Assembly (NCBI RefSeq): GCF_030269925.1
Contig: NC_085126.1
Span: forward strand, 8,930,501 to 8,994,500
Direction of reading: 5' to 3'
DNA: 64,000 nt
DNA from: Bombyx mori
Lineage: Eukaryota > Arthropoda > Insecta > Lepidoptera > Bombycidae
The position numbers and the translations under genes are program-made. Shown here in pieces: positions 1-9,344 of this stretch. The notes below the pieces were generated by a model. It made no database searches, was not told the origin of the DNA, and saw only the letters and a list, made by a program, of their open reading frames with translations. Positions within the stretch are counted from its first letter, which is position 1. The number at the start of each line of letters is the position of its first letter.

Positions 1-111
1 GGGTAGAGCTGCGCGAGGGCCCAGGCGCCCGCCGCGGCGCCGGTGAGCGCGGTGACGGCGGCCGCGGTGCCCGCCCAGTGCGACCACGTGAACCCGCGCT
101 CCCACTCCACA
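1..111 (-). CDS. Copy A exon 9 (partial): C-terminal membrane segments of RING-CH protein
   Basis: This exon is cut by the window edge. On the minus strand it opens after a TAG acceptor (112-114) with one base that completes an Arg codon split by the previous exon. It then reads VEWERGFTWSHWAGTAAAVT, followed by an Ala-rich hydrophobic stretch. It matches the complete exon at 56713-56886 with three silent differences (GGC/GGT, GCG/GCC, CGT/CGA). In copy B this exon encodes two hydrophobic segments separated by a short LYPSSLVR loop, as expected for the C-terminal hairpin of MARCH-type ligases. The rest of the exon and the terminal exon of copy A lie left of the window. The long open frames here on other strands are GC-rich shadows. 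Confidence 0.85.
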
Positions 112-331
112 CTACGCAAGTAAGTGGAACTTAATATCTCTGATCTAGTTTTTAAGGTTGATTGATTCGGTGGTGCAATGGATTCACACGTCGGGCAAAC
201 ATTCGTGTAATAAACAGGTTTGTTTATTCTTTCTCTTTGTATTTATTATCTATATATGTTTAAATTTAAACGTATATAACTATGCTTGATAGTCTCCGGT
301 ACTTATAACACAGAGAACAATAAATACATAT

Positions 332-490
332 TTACTGGTGGTAGGACGTCTTGTGAGTCCCCGCAGGTAGGTACCACCACCCCACCTATTTCTGCCGTGA
401 AGCAGGAATGCGTTTCGGTTTGAAGCGTGGGGCAGCCGTTGTACTGTAAAATCTGAGACCTTAGAACTACACTCAAGGTGGGGTCTCAAG
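332..490 (+). repeat. Bm1 SINE, truncated (copy A intron)
   Basis: Begins at the ggtggtaggac block, continues through the conserved gtgaagcagnaatgcgtttcggtttgaa core and stops in the gagaccttagaact region. Both the tRNA-like head and the A-tail are missing. The same truncated copy sits at 57099-57257, so the insertion predates the duplication. Confidence 0.85.
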
Positions 491-535
491 AATATATACA
501 AATTTAAATAATCAGAGCGATATCATTATACGTAC

Positions 536-606
536 CGATTGGTCTCCTGGACGATGTAGGGAGTGTTGCAGACTTTGCACTTCAAGCCGTCAGGCGAGGC
601 GGCACT
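536..606 (-). CDS. Copy A exon 8: last zinc-binding pair of the RING-CH domain
   Basis: Minus-strand exon of 71 nt between a tctccccag acceptor and a CG|gtacgt donor. It reads SAASPDGLKCKVCNTPYIVQ and continues ETN plus two bases of an Arg codon. The CKVC pair supplies the seventh and eighth ligands of the C4HC3 RING-CH zinc site, 16 residues after the last Cys of the preceding exon, which fits the family spacing. Entry is phase 0 from exon 7 and exit phase 2 into exon 9, both matching. The copy B exon (57310-57380) is identical. The exon is too short to be found as an open frame and was identified from splice sites and the zinc motif. Confidence 0.9.
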
Positions 607-659
607 CTGGGGAGACCACGTCACAGATTTACTAACTGAACACTACGATAGGAAAACGA

Positions 660-985
660 ACGGATAATTGGCTTTTCGTCCTCCACGCTTTTTTTTACAA
701 TAAAATCATTTTTTCTTACACTATTTTTAATTCAAATTTATTAAAATTTATTTTCAATTTTTTTGTTGGATTTTCTATAAAAATGTATTTTGTTAGTTTT
801 TTTTTAAACTATTATTTTTTTTTTAACTTTTTTAGTGAATTTAAATGTTTCAATAAATGTTTTTTTATATTGTATTTTTGGACCCTCGGAAGGGGGTCAA
901 AATCACGTTCAAAGATTCCGTTATAAACATACATACATACGTCTGAAGCTAATAAAAGTGTATTAAAAATAACCGCAAATACATT
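660..985. repeat. AT-rich dispersed repeat in intron (gatgacaat / cataca family), copy 1
   Basis: An AT-rich block (ccacgctttttttacaataaaatc) leads into a conserved end with the motifs gggggtcaaaatca, attccgtta, cataca repeats and gaagctaataaa. Related copies lie at about 3700-4015, 4555-4875, 57460-57830, 60650-60835 and 61300-61610, all in introns of the two gene copies. I see no protein. It may be a MITE or the end of a longer element. Confidence 0.6.
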
Positions 986-987
986 TG

Positions 988-1243
988 AATATGCAATTTC
1001 GAAAAGGGCACATGTCGCATATTTTGTCAAATACGTTTTTTCATATACCTACATGTAGTTTTGAGGCTTACCTACACCCATTTTATAATAATTCCAATAA
1101 TTTTCAATTGCTAATTAACACTAAAATATATTTCAAAAGTTAATATTTTAAATTTTACACTGCTTTAGAAAATAATCAGTTTTCTTTCATTTCCTGAACA
1201 TATTACATTTTCAGAGATGTGCCCTTTTCGAAATTGCATATTT
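988..1243. repeat. MITE with ~26-bp terminal inverted repeats, next to the RING-CH exon
   Basis: Starts aatatgcaatttcgaaaagg and ends with the reverse complement (gtgcccttttcgaaattgca) at about 1215-1243, enclosing about 200 AT-rich bases with no coding potential. Other copies are at about 46612-46863 (opposite orientation) and 57849-58110 (copy B). It lies 40-50 bases inside the intron from the donor of the RING-CH exon. Confidence 0.75.
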
Positions 1244-1285
1244 GTAATAGATAATTTTGGCCCGAGTCAAACGTTCGATACCGAC

Positions 1286-1444
1286 CTCGACGAGCCACCT
1301 GCTCAGGCAGTCATGATGCACGGCGGACACGTCGCCGGTGCAGCGACACGGCCTGATGAGGGGCTCCGCCCGGGAGCTGTCGTAGCAGATCCAGCAGTCC
1401 CGGCTCGAGCCGACGCTGTCCACGAGCGAGTTCCTCTCCACGTT
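1286..1444 (-). CDS. Copy A exon 7: RING-CH (MARCH-type) zinc domain of an E3 ubiquitin ligase
   Basis: Minus-strand exon of 159 nt (53 codons, phase 0 at both ends) between a gattccgcag acceptor and a GAG|gtcggt donor. It carries CWIC, twelve residues, CRC, seven residues, H, two residues, C: the first six ligands of a C4HC3 RING-CH finger. Exon 8 supplies the last two. RING-CH domains recruit E2 enzymes, and most animal members are membrane-anchored ligases that ubiquitinate other membrane proteins. Copy B differs by three silent changes and two replaced residues (Arg-Asn in A, Ser-Asp in B) near the exon start, outside the zinc site. The open frame continues past the donor into intron, so a longer single-exon reading would be wrong. 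Confidence 0.93.
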
Positions 1445-2215
1445 CTGCGGAATCCCAAAGACACCAACCAGATAATGAATATTCCACTGACCACACCATT
1501 GACAGTAAAACGACGCCCGACTGAACTTGCAAGGCTTTTATCCGGACGTTTTACATTGATGGCTGTGATTGGCCAACGATGACGTCATATCGCATGAACC
1601 AATCACAAATCAGGAAACGCAATAGTGGACCCAATAGTAAAAATAAAAAATAAAAATTATTATACGAAGAAAAAAGATGGACGCGCATGTCAATTCTATT
1701 TTATAAAATAATTAAAAATAATATAATGAGTATTTGAAGAAGTAAACGTATTTATTCATTTTCTTGGCCACCTCAAGATACCTCTAAGAAATAGACGCAG
1801 CAATCAGCCTTTCCCAAAGTGGGCGATAACGCCCCCTTGTGAGCGCTGCAGGCCTTAAGGGGGGCGGTAAGAGACTCAGAAACAAAAAATTGGGGGCACT
1901 GTGTAGAAGCTTGGGAGGCAATTTGTAATTTTATCTAGGAGGACTCTTAGATACCGACTGAGCTCTCGCTATAGTGGTCTTTAAGTTGGTGATAAAATGG
2001 AGGCACTAAAAAATAATTTATTCTCAAAGTGGGCAGTAGACAAAATAAGTTTGAGAGCCCCTGATTTAAATCAACAAAGCAAGATTTGATTCCATTCGTA
2101 ACTTTTGAACAGAACACCTAAGGCCCCATAGCAACGAATCATAAGGAACAATATCATACATTCAAACAAATACAACAGTTATTTATAACGACACGCACCC
2201 GACAACGAAACTCAC
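1445..2215. other. Copy A intron, no recognised gene
   Basis: Intron between exons 6 and 7. It is largely single-copy apart from its counterpart in copy B (58313-59076), with small indels between them. I found no exon or transposon signature. Confidence 0.6.
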
Positions 2216-2401
2216 CGAATTTGTGTTCGAGCCAACCGCATTAGCAGCGTCCGAGTTTTGTGTCTCTTTCCCGTTTACAGGCAAAGGAAGAGGTTTGAAA
2301 AAGACAGTAAGAGCGAACCTCCAAACGATCCAATATTTGGCCAACTCGAGAAAGTACCATGCTTTCTGGCGCCAGCCCAGTTGGCTGAGGTCGGCCAACG
2401 T
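2216..2401 (-). CDS. Copy A exon 6: hydrophobic linker before the RING-CH domain
   Basis: Minus-strand exon of 186 nt (62 codons, phase 0 both ends). The acceptor is strong and pyrimidine-rich (ccaatcgattcccag) and the donor is TCG|gtgagt. It begins TLADLSQLGWRQKAWYFLEL, continues with a Trp- and Phe-rich hydrophobic stretch, and ends in a polar Asn/Ser-rich tail. It joins exon 5 (ending DAK) and exon 7 (starting NVE) in frame. The exon is identical at nucleotide level to 59077-59262 although the surrounding introns differ, which suggests constraint. The stretch could be a membrane segment or an amphipathic linker. Confidence 0.88.
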
Positions 2402-2607
2402 CTGGGAATCGATTGGGGGTGATGTTAGAAACGGAAAATGTTAGTAGGACGAGAAGGAAGCTAACTTTCATTGGGAAATATTAGTTGATGGAAGAGATAT
2501 TTGAAACAATGAGGAAAATAATTAGTGATGATCAAAATATATATGTATATGCAAGATGGAACAAGACATAAACAAACGAATCGACAAACAAGAGCACTCG
2601 ACAACAA

Positions 2608-2811
2608 CCCTTCGCCGAAAAAAAACGCAACACAGTACAGATTATACCATACGTAGATTACAAACAGTTTAATAACCCTTTGCCGACAAAAAATGCAACA
2701 CGATACAGATTATACCACACGTAGAGTACAAACAGAATAATAACCCTTTGCCGACAAAAAATACAACACGATACAGATTATACTACACGTAGAGTATAAA
2801 CACGCAACGGA
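2608..2811. repeat. 68-bp tandem repeat, three units (two in copy B)
   Basis: Units begin ccctttgccgacaaaaaat at 2608, 2676 and 2744, each containing acagattatac and acgtaga. The homologous site in copy B (from 59464) has only two units, so repeat number changed after the copies separated. Confidence 0.8.
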
Positions 2812-3338
2812 CAGTACTATACTGAATTCGATAACAACAGATGTTGTATTTTGTGGGAGTTTAAAACATCGCCGCCTTCATACGAAACCTTGTATAGGGA
2901 TACCGCATTGTAATCTTAAATCCATAGACATCCTTAAAGACATGGATAATTGAATTTATACATTTCACGGGAAAAAAACATCAAATTGCTTTCGTTCTTG
3001 GATATTTTTTTTTCAGGTTGGCAATCAATGACTCGAGAGTCAAACAAAACTTGACCAATCTAACAAATTAAAAAAAAACATTAACCAAACCAAATAATAT
3101 ATGAATTATAACCGACATCTTTACACACGAAATAGACAAACTTAACATAATTACAATGTTATAATATTTAATTGTTATTTATGTCACACACAAAGCTTAT
3201 AAAATACGTAATATATTTAAAACGTCTGTGCAATAGAGAATAATTAATTAAAAATTATTTAATTTTGATCAGTTCCAGATTAAGCCCCTACCTAGGATAT
3301 CCTTTTACGTCAAGGTCGCTGGAAAAACGCATAACCTG

Positions 3339-3502
3339 TGTGCTTAATGCGAGTTTTCTAACGCTCTCGATAGCGTAAAAGTTAACGTAGCGTTTGCCTA
3401 CGTTTGCCGCTAGGGGCGCTGTTTCAACTGCAAACAAATATGAGTTAACTTTTACGCTATCGAGAACGTTAAAAAACTCGCACTCAGGACACAGAACATA
3501 TG
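3339..3502. repeat. Palindromic MITE (source family of the 107-bp satellite)
   Basis: The left arm is gtgtgcttaatgcgagtttt followed by ctctcgatagcgtaaaagttaac. The centre is cctacgtttgccgctagggg cgctg. The right arm repeats the left in reverse complement (gttaacttttacgctatcga, then cactcaggacac). No ORF. Homologous copy B element at 60287-60458; other copies at 8776-8954 and 40550-40727. Confidence 0.85.
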
Positions 3503-3572
3503 GACGACACACAGACAACGAATACAATGGATTCCGGACAACGCAATACACTTTTTTTTCATAATTAAGGAA

Positions 3573-3685
3573 TTAAAACTTTAGAGATTAGGCAGCGGCT
3601 TGGCTCTGCCCCTAGAATTGCTGACGTCAATGAGTAACGGTAACCACTCACCATCAGGATGGGCCGTATGGGGTGCTTTTTTATT
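3573..3685 (+). repeat. BMC1-like LINE 3' tail, truncated
   Basis: Carries ggcagcggcttggctctgcc and the caccatcagg motif typical of the 3' end of a common silkworm LINE, then breaks off into AT-rich sequence. The copy B counterpart at 60549-60655 has a more complete 3' end. Confidence 0.75.
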
Positions 3686-4043
3686 TTCAATTTTTTTGTT
3701 GAATTTTATATAAAGCGGTTTTTTTTATTTTTTTTCATTTTTTTGTTAAATTTTCTATAAAAGCGTATTTTTAAAACTATTAAGTACTTTAACATCAATT
3801 CCTGCCTTATTATATAAATAAAAATTATATAAATTGGCAAAAATCTTATTTTGCAAATTGAATAACGGAATAATCTTATCAAATTAGTGTATTGTCATCG
3901 GTCCTCGATAAATCGACAAAGCTGGAAAGAAATCTGGCCGTTTAAAGTGGGTCAAAATCTAAAGGATTCCGTTTCAAACATACATACAAGTGAAGCTAAT
4001 ATAGAGCGTGTAACAATACAGTGAAGGGTCACGTTGCCGGTAC

Positions 4044-4245
4044 CTTGGCATCGTGGTGGTGCTGCGCGAGCAGGTCGGCGAGCTTGGCGTCGTCCAGCTG
4101 CCTGGCGAGCAGCCGGCGCGGGTTCAGGAGCCAGAGCCGCTCGGGCGCCATCGAGTTCCACAGCGCGCACGGGAACCATACTGCGACCCCGATCTCGGCG
4201 AGCCGGAACACCAGGTCGTGCCAGTTGCGGGACACCACCGGCACC
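4044..4245 (-). CDS. Copy A exon 5: polytopic membrane domain
   Basis: Minus-strand exon of 202 nt between a tatcag acceptor and an AAG|gtaccg donor. After one base completing a Lys codon it reads VPVVSRNWHDLVFRLAEIGV, then a hydrophobic segment (VWFPCALWNSM) and a charged Arg/Leu-rich tail ending QHHHDAK. It enters in phase 2 from exon 4 and leaves in phase 0, matching exon 6. The copy B exon (60863-61064) is identical. The overall pattern resembles the last helix of THH1/TOM1/TOM3-like proteins, but this is inference. The GC-rich composition produces several spurious open frames on both strands. Confidence 0.88.
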
Positions 4246-4267
4246 CTGATACCCGAAATACGTACTT

Positions 4268-4460
4268 ACTGGTGGTAGGACCTCTTGTGAGTCCGCGCGG
4301 GTAGGTGACTAGACCACCGCCCTGCCTATTTCTGCCGTGAAGCAGTAATGCGTTTCGGTTTGAAGGGTGGAGCAGCCGTTGTAACTATACTTGAGACTCT
4401 TAGAACTTTATCTCAAGGTGGGTGGCGTATTTACGTTGTGGATGTCTATGGGATCCAGTA
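4268..4460 (+). repeat. Bm1 SINE, truncated (copy A)
   Basis: Starts at ctggtggtaggacctcttgt and runs to the tgtctatggg region, with no A-tail. It lies about 20 bases from the acceptor of exon 5. Same insertion in copy B at 61086-61295. Confidence 0.85.
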
Positions 4461-4884
4461 AAGCGTGGGGTGCATGGTATCAGTAGTTATAAGTATTTTA
4501 TGACAGATGTGAGTAGAAGGGTTATTTTGATAATATCCTGAAAAGCAACCCACGCTTTTTTTTACAATAAAATCATTTTTGCTTACACTATTTTTAATTC
4601 AAATTGATTAAAAATTATTTTAATTTTTTTAGTTGGATTTTCTATAAAAACGTGTTTTGTTAGTTTTTTTAAACTATTACTTATTTTTCATTTTTTAGTA
4701 GAATTTCAATTTTTTCTATATATTTTTTTTTATATTGAATTGTCATCGGTCCTTAATAAGTATACCAAATTTCGAGTTAATCCGACGTTTATCAAGGGGG
4801 TCAAAATCATGTTCAAATATTCCGTTACATACTAACATGCATATGTCTGAAGCTAATAAAGGCGTATTAAAAATGTATACTGAC

Positions 4885-5093
4885 TTAGTCTTCCAGAATT
4901 CGCTTAGGGTTTCAGAAGCCAGGAAGCAGACGATCAGTATGAGCATCAGCGCGAGGCTGATCAGGCCCACGCGCGACTGGTGCAGCTGCGACAGGTCCAC
5001 GGACCGAGGGTCCACCGTTCCGTCTCCATCCAGCAAATCCGTTTGAATTCCCTTCGGAAGAAAGCAACAGGATCGTATTGATGGTAACTTGGA
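4885..5093 (-). CDS. Copy A exon 4: transmembrane helix exon
   Basis: Minus-strand exon of 209 nt. It starts after gaacag with SKLPSIRSC, continues through KGIQTDLLDGDGTVDPRSVD and a strongly hydrophobic helix (LISLALMLILIVCFLASETL), and ends EFWKT plus two bases of a Lys codon before AA|gtcagt. The next exon begins with G, restoring AAG and the frame. The alternative donor gtatac six bases on would break the frame. The acceptor has no pyrimidine tract because the upstream intron is a SINE. Copy B (61623-61831) differs by two silent changes. Confidence 0.9.
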
Positions 5094-5108
5094 CTGTTCA
5101 TTGGACTT

Positions 5109-5330
5109 GAAGTCGTCGTGGCCTAGATGATAAGACGTCCGGTGTATTTGTATCTAGCGATGCACCGGTGTTCGAATCCCGCAGGCGGGTACCAATTTTT
5201 CTAATGAAATACCTACTTAAGAAATCTTCACGATTGACTTCCACGGTGAAGGAAAAACATCGTGTAATAAAAATCAAACCCGCAAAATTATAATTTGTGT
5301 AATTATTGGTGGCAGGACCTCTTGTGAGTC
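5109..5330 (+). repeat. Bm1 SINE head filling a whole intron (copy A)
   Basis: Contains the tRNA-like head (gtcgtggcc, gataagacgtccggt, gttcgaatcccgcaggcggg) and the body as far as cctcttgtgagtcc, where it is cut off. It lies antisense to the gene. Only 15 nt separate it from the acceptor side of exon 4 and 8 nt from the donor side of exon 3. The same arrangement occurs at 61847-62068. Confidence 0.88.
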
Positions 5331-5338
5331 CAACATAC

Positions 5339-5446
5339 CTGTTTAGTGACAAGCGTATCCTGGGCTTCATCTCCGTCCGCTGAAGTTCCGGGACGCGGAG
5401 ATATTATGGTGCATACTTTGGTCTCCTTCAGGAACTCACCGCGGAG
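5339..5446 (-). CDS. Copy A exon 3: cytosolic loop exon
   Basis: Minus-strand exon of 108 nt (36 codons) between a cgatcttcag acceptor and a CAG|gtatgt donor, phase 0 at both ends. It begins LRGEFLKETKVCTIISPRPG and ends in an acidic DGDEAQDTLVTKQ segment. It follows exon 2 (ending VEVFFK) in frame and looks like a hydrophilic loop. Copy B (62077-62184) differs at four third-codon positions, all silent, which is strong evidence that this is translated. The acceptor choice is the best available; a few more upstream codons are possible. Confidence 0.85.
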
Positions 5447-5530
5447 CTGAAGATCGAAGTTATCTCATACAAATCATATAACAACACACCAGAACTTAGA
5501 ACTTTAAATTGGGAACAAATGGTACGGTAT

Positions 5531-5835
5531 TTAACACGTGGACTGCCGTGTAGGTCACCGGTGCCCTACGCGGCGCACTGAAGTAACTATGTCGATTTCT
5601 CTCTTTGTTCTTCTTACTAAGGCGCCGGAATATCTAGTAGACTTTAGGAAAGACGAATCCGAACGATACTGACAATGAATCTATTTCTAACAGACCTAAA
5701 AGACTAAAACGTACATTAACAAACAAAAGAAGGTGAGGTTAGGCAATCCAGGCAAGCTTAGTAACAGAAATCGACTTAATTACTTCAGTGCGCCGCGTAG
5801 GACACCTGTGACCTACATGGCAGTGAATGTGTTAA
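5531..5835. repeat. MITE with ~65-bp inverted repeats and TTAA target duplication
   Basis: Flanked by TTAA at 5531-5534 and 5832-5835. The left arm (gactgccgtgtaggtcaccg, ccctacgcggcgcactgaag) is matched in reverse complement at the right (cttcagtgcgccgcgtagg, gacctacatggcagt). TTAA target sites are typical of piggyBac-type transposition. No ORF. Copy B has it at 62272-62557. Confidence 0.8.
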
Positions 5836-6163
5836 AAAATAAATAAGACGGTAGTTGACCGATAGTTCGACACGTCCGAGATTATTAAACGCGAATTTAA
5901 ATCCTAAACTATTTTTTGCACTGCAAAAACCCCTACTATTGGTGACATACGATACTCAGAGCACCACGATAGTCCAGACAATCGTTTACAGCACACAGCA
6001 AAGGCTTATCGCTCGCACACAATGCCGCGGTGTTTGATAACAGAAAATGAGATTTACGTTTTATTGTTCGAAAAACATATAACCGCGATCGGTTTTAATC
6101 GGGCAAGAAATTTAATAACGCATGGCCGTGGCGTTTATTGGCCCGCACATTATTTATTTACAA

Positions 6164-6482
6164 GCTCTTGCCCGCGACTCGGTCCGCGTGGAATAGTCAC
6201 TTTGGCATAACGCTAAATTTTACGCCCCCACTTCATTTACGTAGAAAGTGAAAATATTTTTGAATTATCTAATGTTAAGGAAGATATTTAAACCGTATTT
6301 TGAAACATTCATTATTGGTGCTCCACTCGTATTGGTCTTACCGTGGTGTTATATAGCCTATAGCCTTCCTCAATAAATGGGCTATTTAACACTGAAAGAA
6401 TTTTTAAAATCGGACCAATAGTTCCTGAGATTAGCGCGTTCAAACAAACAAACTCTTCCGCTTTATAATATTAGTATAGATA
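6164..6482 (-). mobile_element. Helitron-like non-autonomous element, degenerate
   Basis: In minus orientation it reads from tctatactaatattataaag through gaacgcgctaatctcaggaa to the ccacgcggac / gcgggcaaga end region. Related copies at 39020-39310 and 62880-63200. The CTAGT end seen in the copy at 39020 is eroded here. Confidence 0.55.
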
Positions 6483-7690
6483 GTACAGAATTATTTGGGA
6501 AACCAACAGTACGATACAAACATATAATATTTTAAAAAATAGCTAAAACAATAACCAAACATGTTTCCACCATCAAAATCACATATAAGTAGAAGGTGAA
6601 CAAAGGAAGAAGAAAAAAAAAGAGATATTTAGAAATTTATGTTTACACAAGTTATCCGAGTTTTCTGTCCCCAAGTGTACGTCAGACGCCGGATGGGTAC
6701 GATACGACTCGCTCAGTTTTCTTTGCGATAGATCTACATCTTTTGCTATATACCTTGAGACATGAGAAAGAGTCGCTTTGTATTAAGGCAATGCCATTCC
6801 TCGCACACTTCGATAATTGTTACCCGTACATATTTGGATTCACGTCTGGTTCTCTGTATAACTTTACATAAATATAAATAAATTATAAGACCCGTCACGC
6901 TGCGCTTTGACAACGGTTCAATTCGTGACTAACCACGCCGTCTATTGTTGGTAAGTACCATGACAAGATAAAGACGATAGCAACCAAATTATGGACCAGG
7001 AAAGCTCTAAGCTGAGTAGAGTGGAAAGAAATGGAGGAGGCCTTTGCCTAACTTAGCTCGTTAACTTAAGTTTGCTATCTGTAAATACCCTTACTGCGGC
7101 TGAATAAGGGCTATAACTATTAAACACTATGAAGTAAACAAGTCAATAAATTTTCAACTTAATCATACAAGGCTATTAAAGAACACAAGAAAAAAAAAAT
7201 GGCATACATTAATTATCATATCTCCGATTAGCAATGTGCTTAGATAGACAAAACCGCTGTGCCGAGGGATAAAACAAAAGAGTCTCGTGCAGACAGTCAT
7301 TTTAATTGTTTTCTTTGTCAGACGAAACAGCACCTTATTTGTATTAGGAATGCGATGCACTTTTTAAAGGCGAAAGCTTTTTTTTTTAATTACCTCTTGT
7401 TTCTTTGCTCAAATGCGCCAGACGAGCTCACGTGCAGTAAGCACATGAATATATTAGACTAAAAGAGTATTATCAAAGAGGTCAAGATTCCAAAATTTGC
7501 AATATGATCCATGTCAATAATAAGGTATTATCTATATTACACCGCAACATACCTGCTATATTTTTATATTTTCTAGAATTTCTGTAAATTAAATGGTTGT
7601 CTGGAGGAGATCGCTTTTAGCGATAAGACCGCCTATTGTACAAATGTATCTGCTTTTTTTGATTGTTTTTTGAATGTAAATTGAGTTTTG
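6483..7690. other. Intron, no recognised gene
   Basis: AT-rich intron. The part up to about 7118 is shared with copy B (63206-63838). It contains one 91-codon open frame without recognisable features. I see no splice-flanked exon or transposon motif. The duplication can be followed to about 7118; in copy B a Bm1 interrupts it there. Confidence 0.5.
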
Positions 7691-7708
7691 GTGTACAATA
7701 AAGTGTAT

Positions 7709-7731
7709 TCTCTCTCTCTCTCTCTCTCTCA
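7709..7731 (+). repeat. (TC)n microsatellite
   Basis: Eleven TC units directly after an aataaagtgtattc motif, probably the end of an old retroelement. Confidence 0.85.
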
Positions 7732-8309
7732 CTTTTATAGTCACCTTGGCCAAAGTATATTCACCTAATTATACATTAAAAAAATACTTTGATTGCGTAA
7801 TCAATAAATGTAGCGATTTTGCATCTGGATCTTAGACTATATACCTAGTCCATCGTATATATTCTAATCAGAACGAGATTTGTAATGTCAGATCGAAAAA
7901 TAATAACATTTGACCTTGTGTGTCCGTGTGTATGCGTGTGTGTATGGTTTTTTGACAACTACCCATAAATCCAAGCGCAGATACCGTCCTACCGTCAACA
8001 ATACACAATTAAAAATCAAACAATAGATCATTCGATTCAGAAATGGCGTTAATTGTTATAACAGAACGCGCTATTGTGTTATCGCACAGGAAAGGTTGTC
8101 GCATTATCGGAACATCAAATTGTAGTACATTATAAACGTTTGCATTACAATGAACTAACTACGCGAGAGCTGGTGCGAATAAAGAAATCTAAAAAGCAGT
8201 AATGCATTTCGATATAACGATCAATCAATCGATATTTTTACGGTACATCGATGGTTAACGTAAAATCTAATCGTAATGCCTGTGTTGCATTGCAGTTAAA
8301 TATCGATAT

Positions 8310-8556
8310 ATATTTTTTATTATTTAAATGGATGGACGAGCTCACAGCCCACCTGGTGTTAAATGGTTACTGGTTCACATAGACATCTACAACGTAAATG
8401 CGTCACCCACCTCGAGATATAAGTTCTAAGGTCTCAGTATAGTTACAACGGCTACCCCACCCTTCGAACCGAAACGCATTACTGCTTCACGGCGGAAATA
8501 GGCGGAGTGATGGTACCTACCCGTGCGGACTCCCAAGAGGTCCTACCACCAGTGAT
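8310..8556 (-). repeat. Bm1 SINE
   Basis: Minus orientation, from the A-tail side (ttatttaaatggatggacga) to cctaccaccagtg. The tRNA-like head is absent. Confidence 0.9.
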
Positions 8557-8610
8557 ATAGTTTATTATCGATATAGTTTATTATCAGTTTATTACCGATT
8601 TGTGATTACA

Positions 8611-8765
8611 TTTTTTATTGCTTGTATTCGTGGACGAGCCAGCTGGTTTTTAAGGGGTTACCGGAGCCCATAGACATCAACAACGTTAAGACGCCACCCA
8701 GCTTGAAACATGAGAGTTCTTAGTATGTTTCGTAAAGTACAACAGCTGTGTCACCCTTCACCTGA
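8611..8765 (-). repeat. Bm1 SINE, strongly diverged fragment
   Basis: Degenerate match to the 3' half of Bm1 (gtggacgagccagctggttt, atgagagttcttagta) ending at cacccttcac. Confidence 0.6.
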
Positions 8766-8775
8766 CAACTCGTAT

Positions 8776-8954
8776 TTGTGTGCTTAGTGAGAGTTTTTTA
8801 ACGTTCTCGATAACGTAAAAGTTAACTCAAATTTGTGTGGAAATAGAACGCTTGCCTACGTTTGCCGCTAGGGGCGCTGTTCCAACTTCATACAAATTTG
8901 AGTTAACTTTTACGCTATCGAGAACGTTAAAATACTCGCACTAAGAACACTGTT
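8776..8954. repeat. Palindromic MITE, near-complete copy
   Basis: Left arm gtgtgcttagtgagagtttt, then cgttctcgataacgtaaaag. Centre tgcctacgtttgccgctagg, ggcgctgttcc. Right arm gagttaacttttacgctatc to cgcactaagaacac. Same family as 3339-3502 and the array at 47024-49642. Confidence 0.9.
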
Positions 8955-9046
8955 TACTAAGTTGAGGTGACAAAACTCATCTCTACGGTGACAGTTACTG
9001 CGAATCCATACTTCTATACTTAACATTATAAATGTGAAAGTATTTT

Positions 9047-9268
9047 CCGCACGGGTAGGTACCACCGCCTTGCCTATTTCTGCCATGAAGCAGTAATGCG
9101 TTTCGGTTTGAAGGGTGGGGCAGCCGTTGTAACTATACTGAGATCTTAGAATTTATATCTCAAGGTGGGTGGCGCATTTACGTTGTAAATGTCTATGGGC
9201 TATAGTAACCACTTAACACCAGGTGGGCTGTGAGCTAGTCCACCCATCTAAGCAATAAAAAAAAAATT
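9047..9268 (+). repeat. Bm1 SINE
   Basis: Starts at cgcacgggtaggtaccacc and runs to the gcaataaaaaaaaa tail; the 5' half is missing. Confidence 0.9.
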
Positions 9269-9344
9269 TAGTTTGTTTGTCCTTCATTCAGGTCGAAACG
9301 AAACAACGGATTGACATGTTTTAAAGTGTACATTTTATTTCAGG

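Noticed and set aside
1217..1582. Plus-strand ORF of 121 codons over the RING-CH exon (and 58010-58342)
   Set aside because: Antisense shadow of the RING-CH exon; the zinc motif and splice sites are on the minus strand.
5140..5200. tRNA-like sequence (gttcgaatcccgcaggcggg)
   Set aside because: It is the tRNA-derived head of a Bm1 SINE, not a functional tRNA gene; the same applies at 17921, 31080 and 61900.
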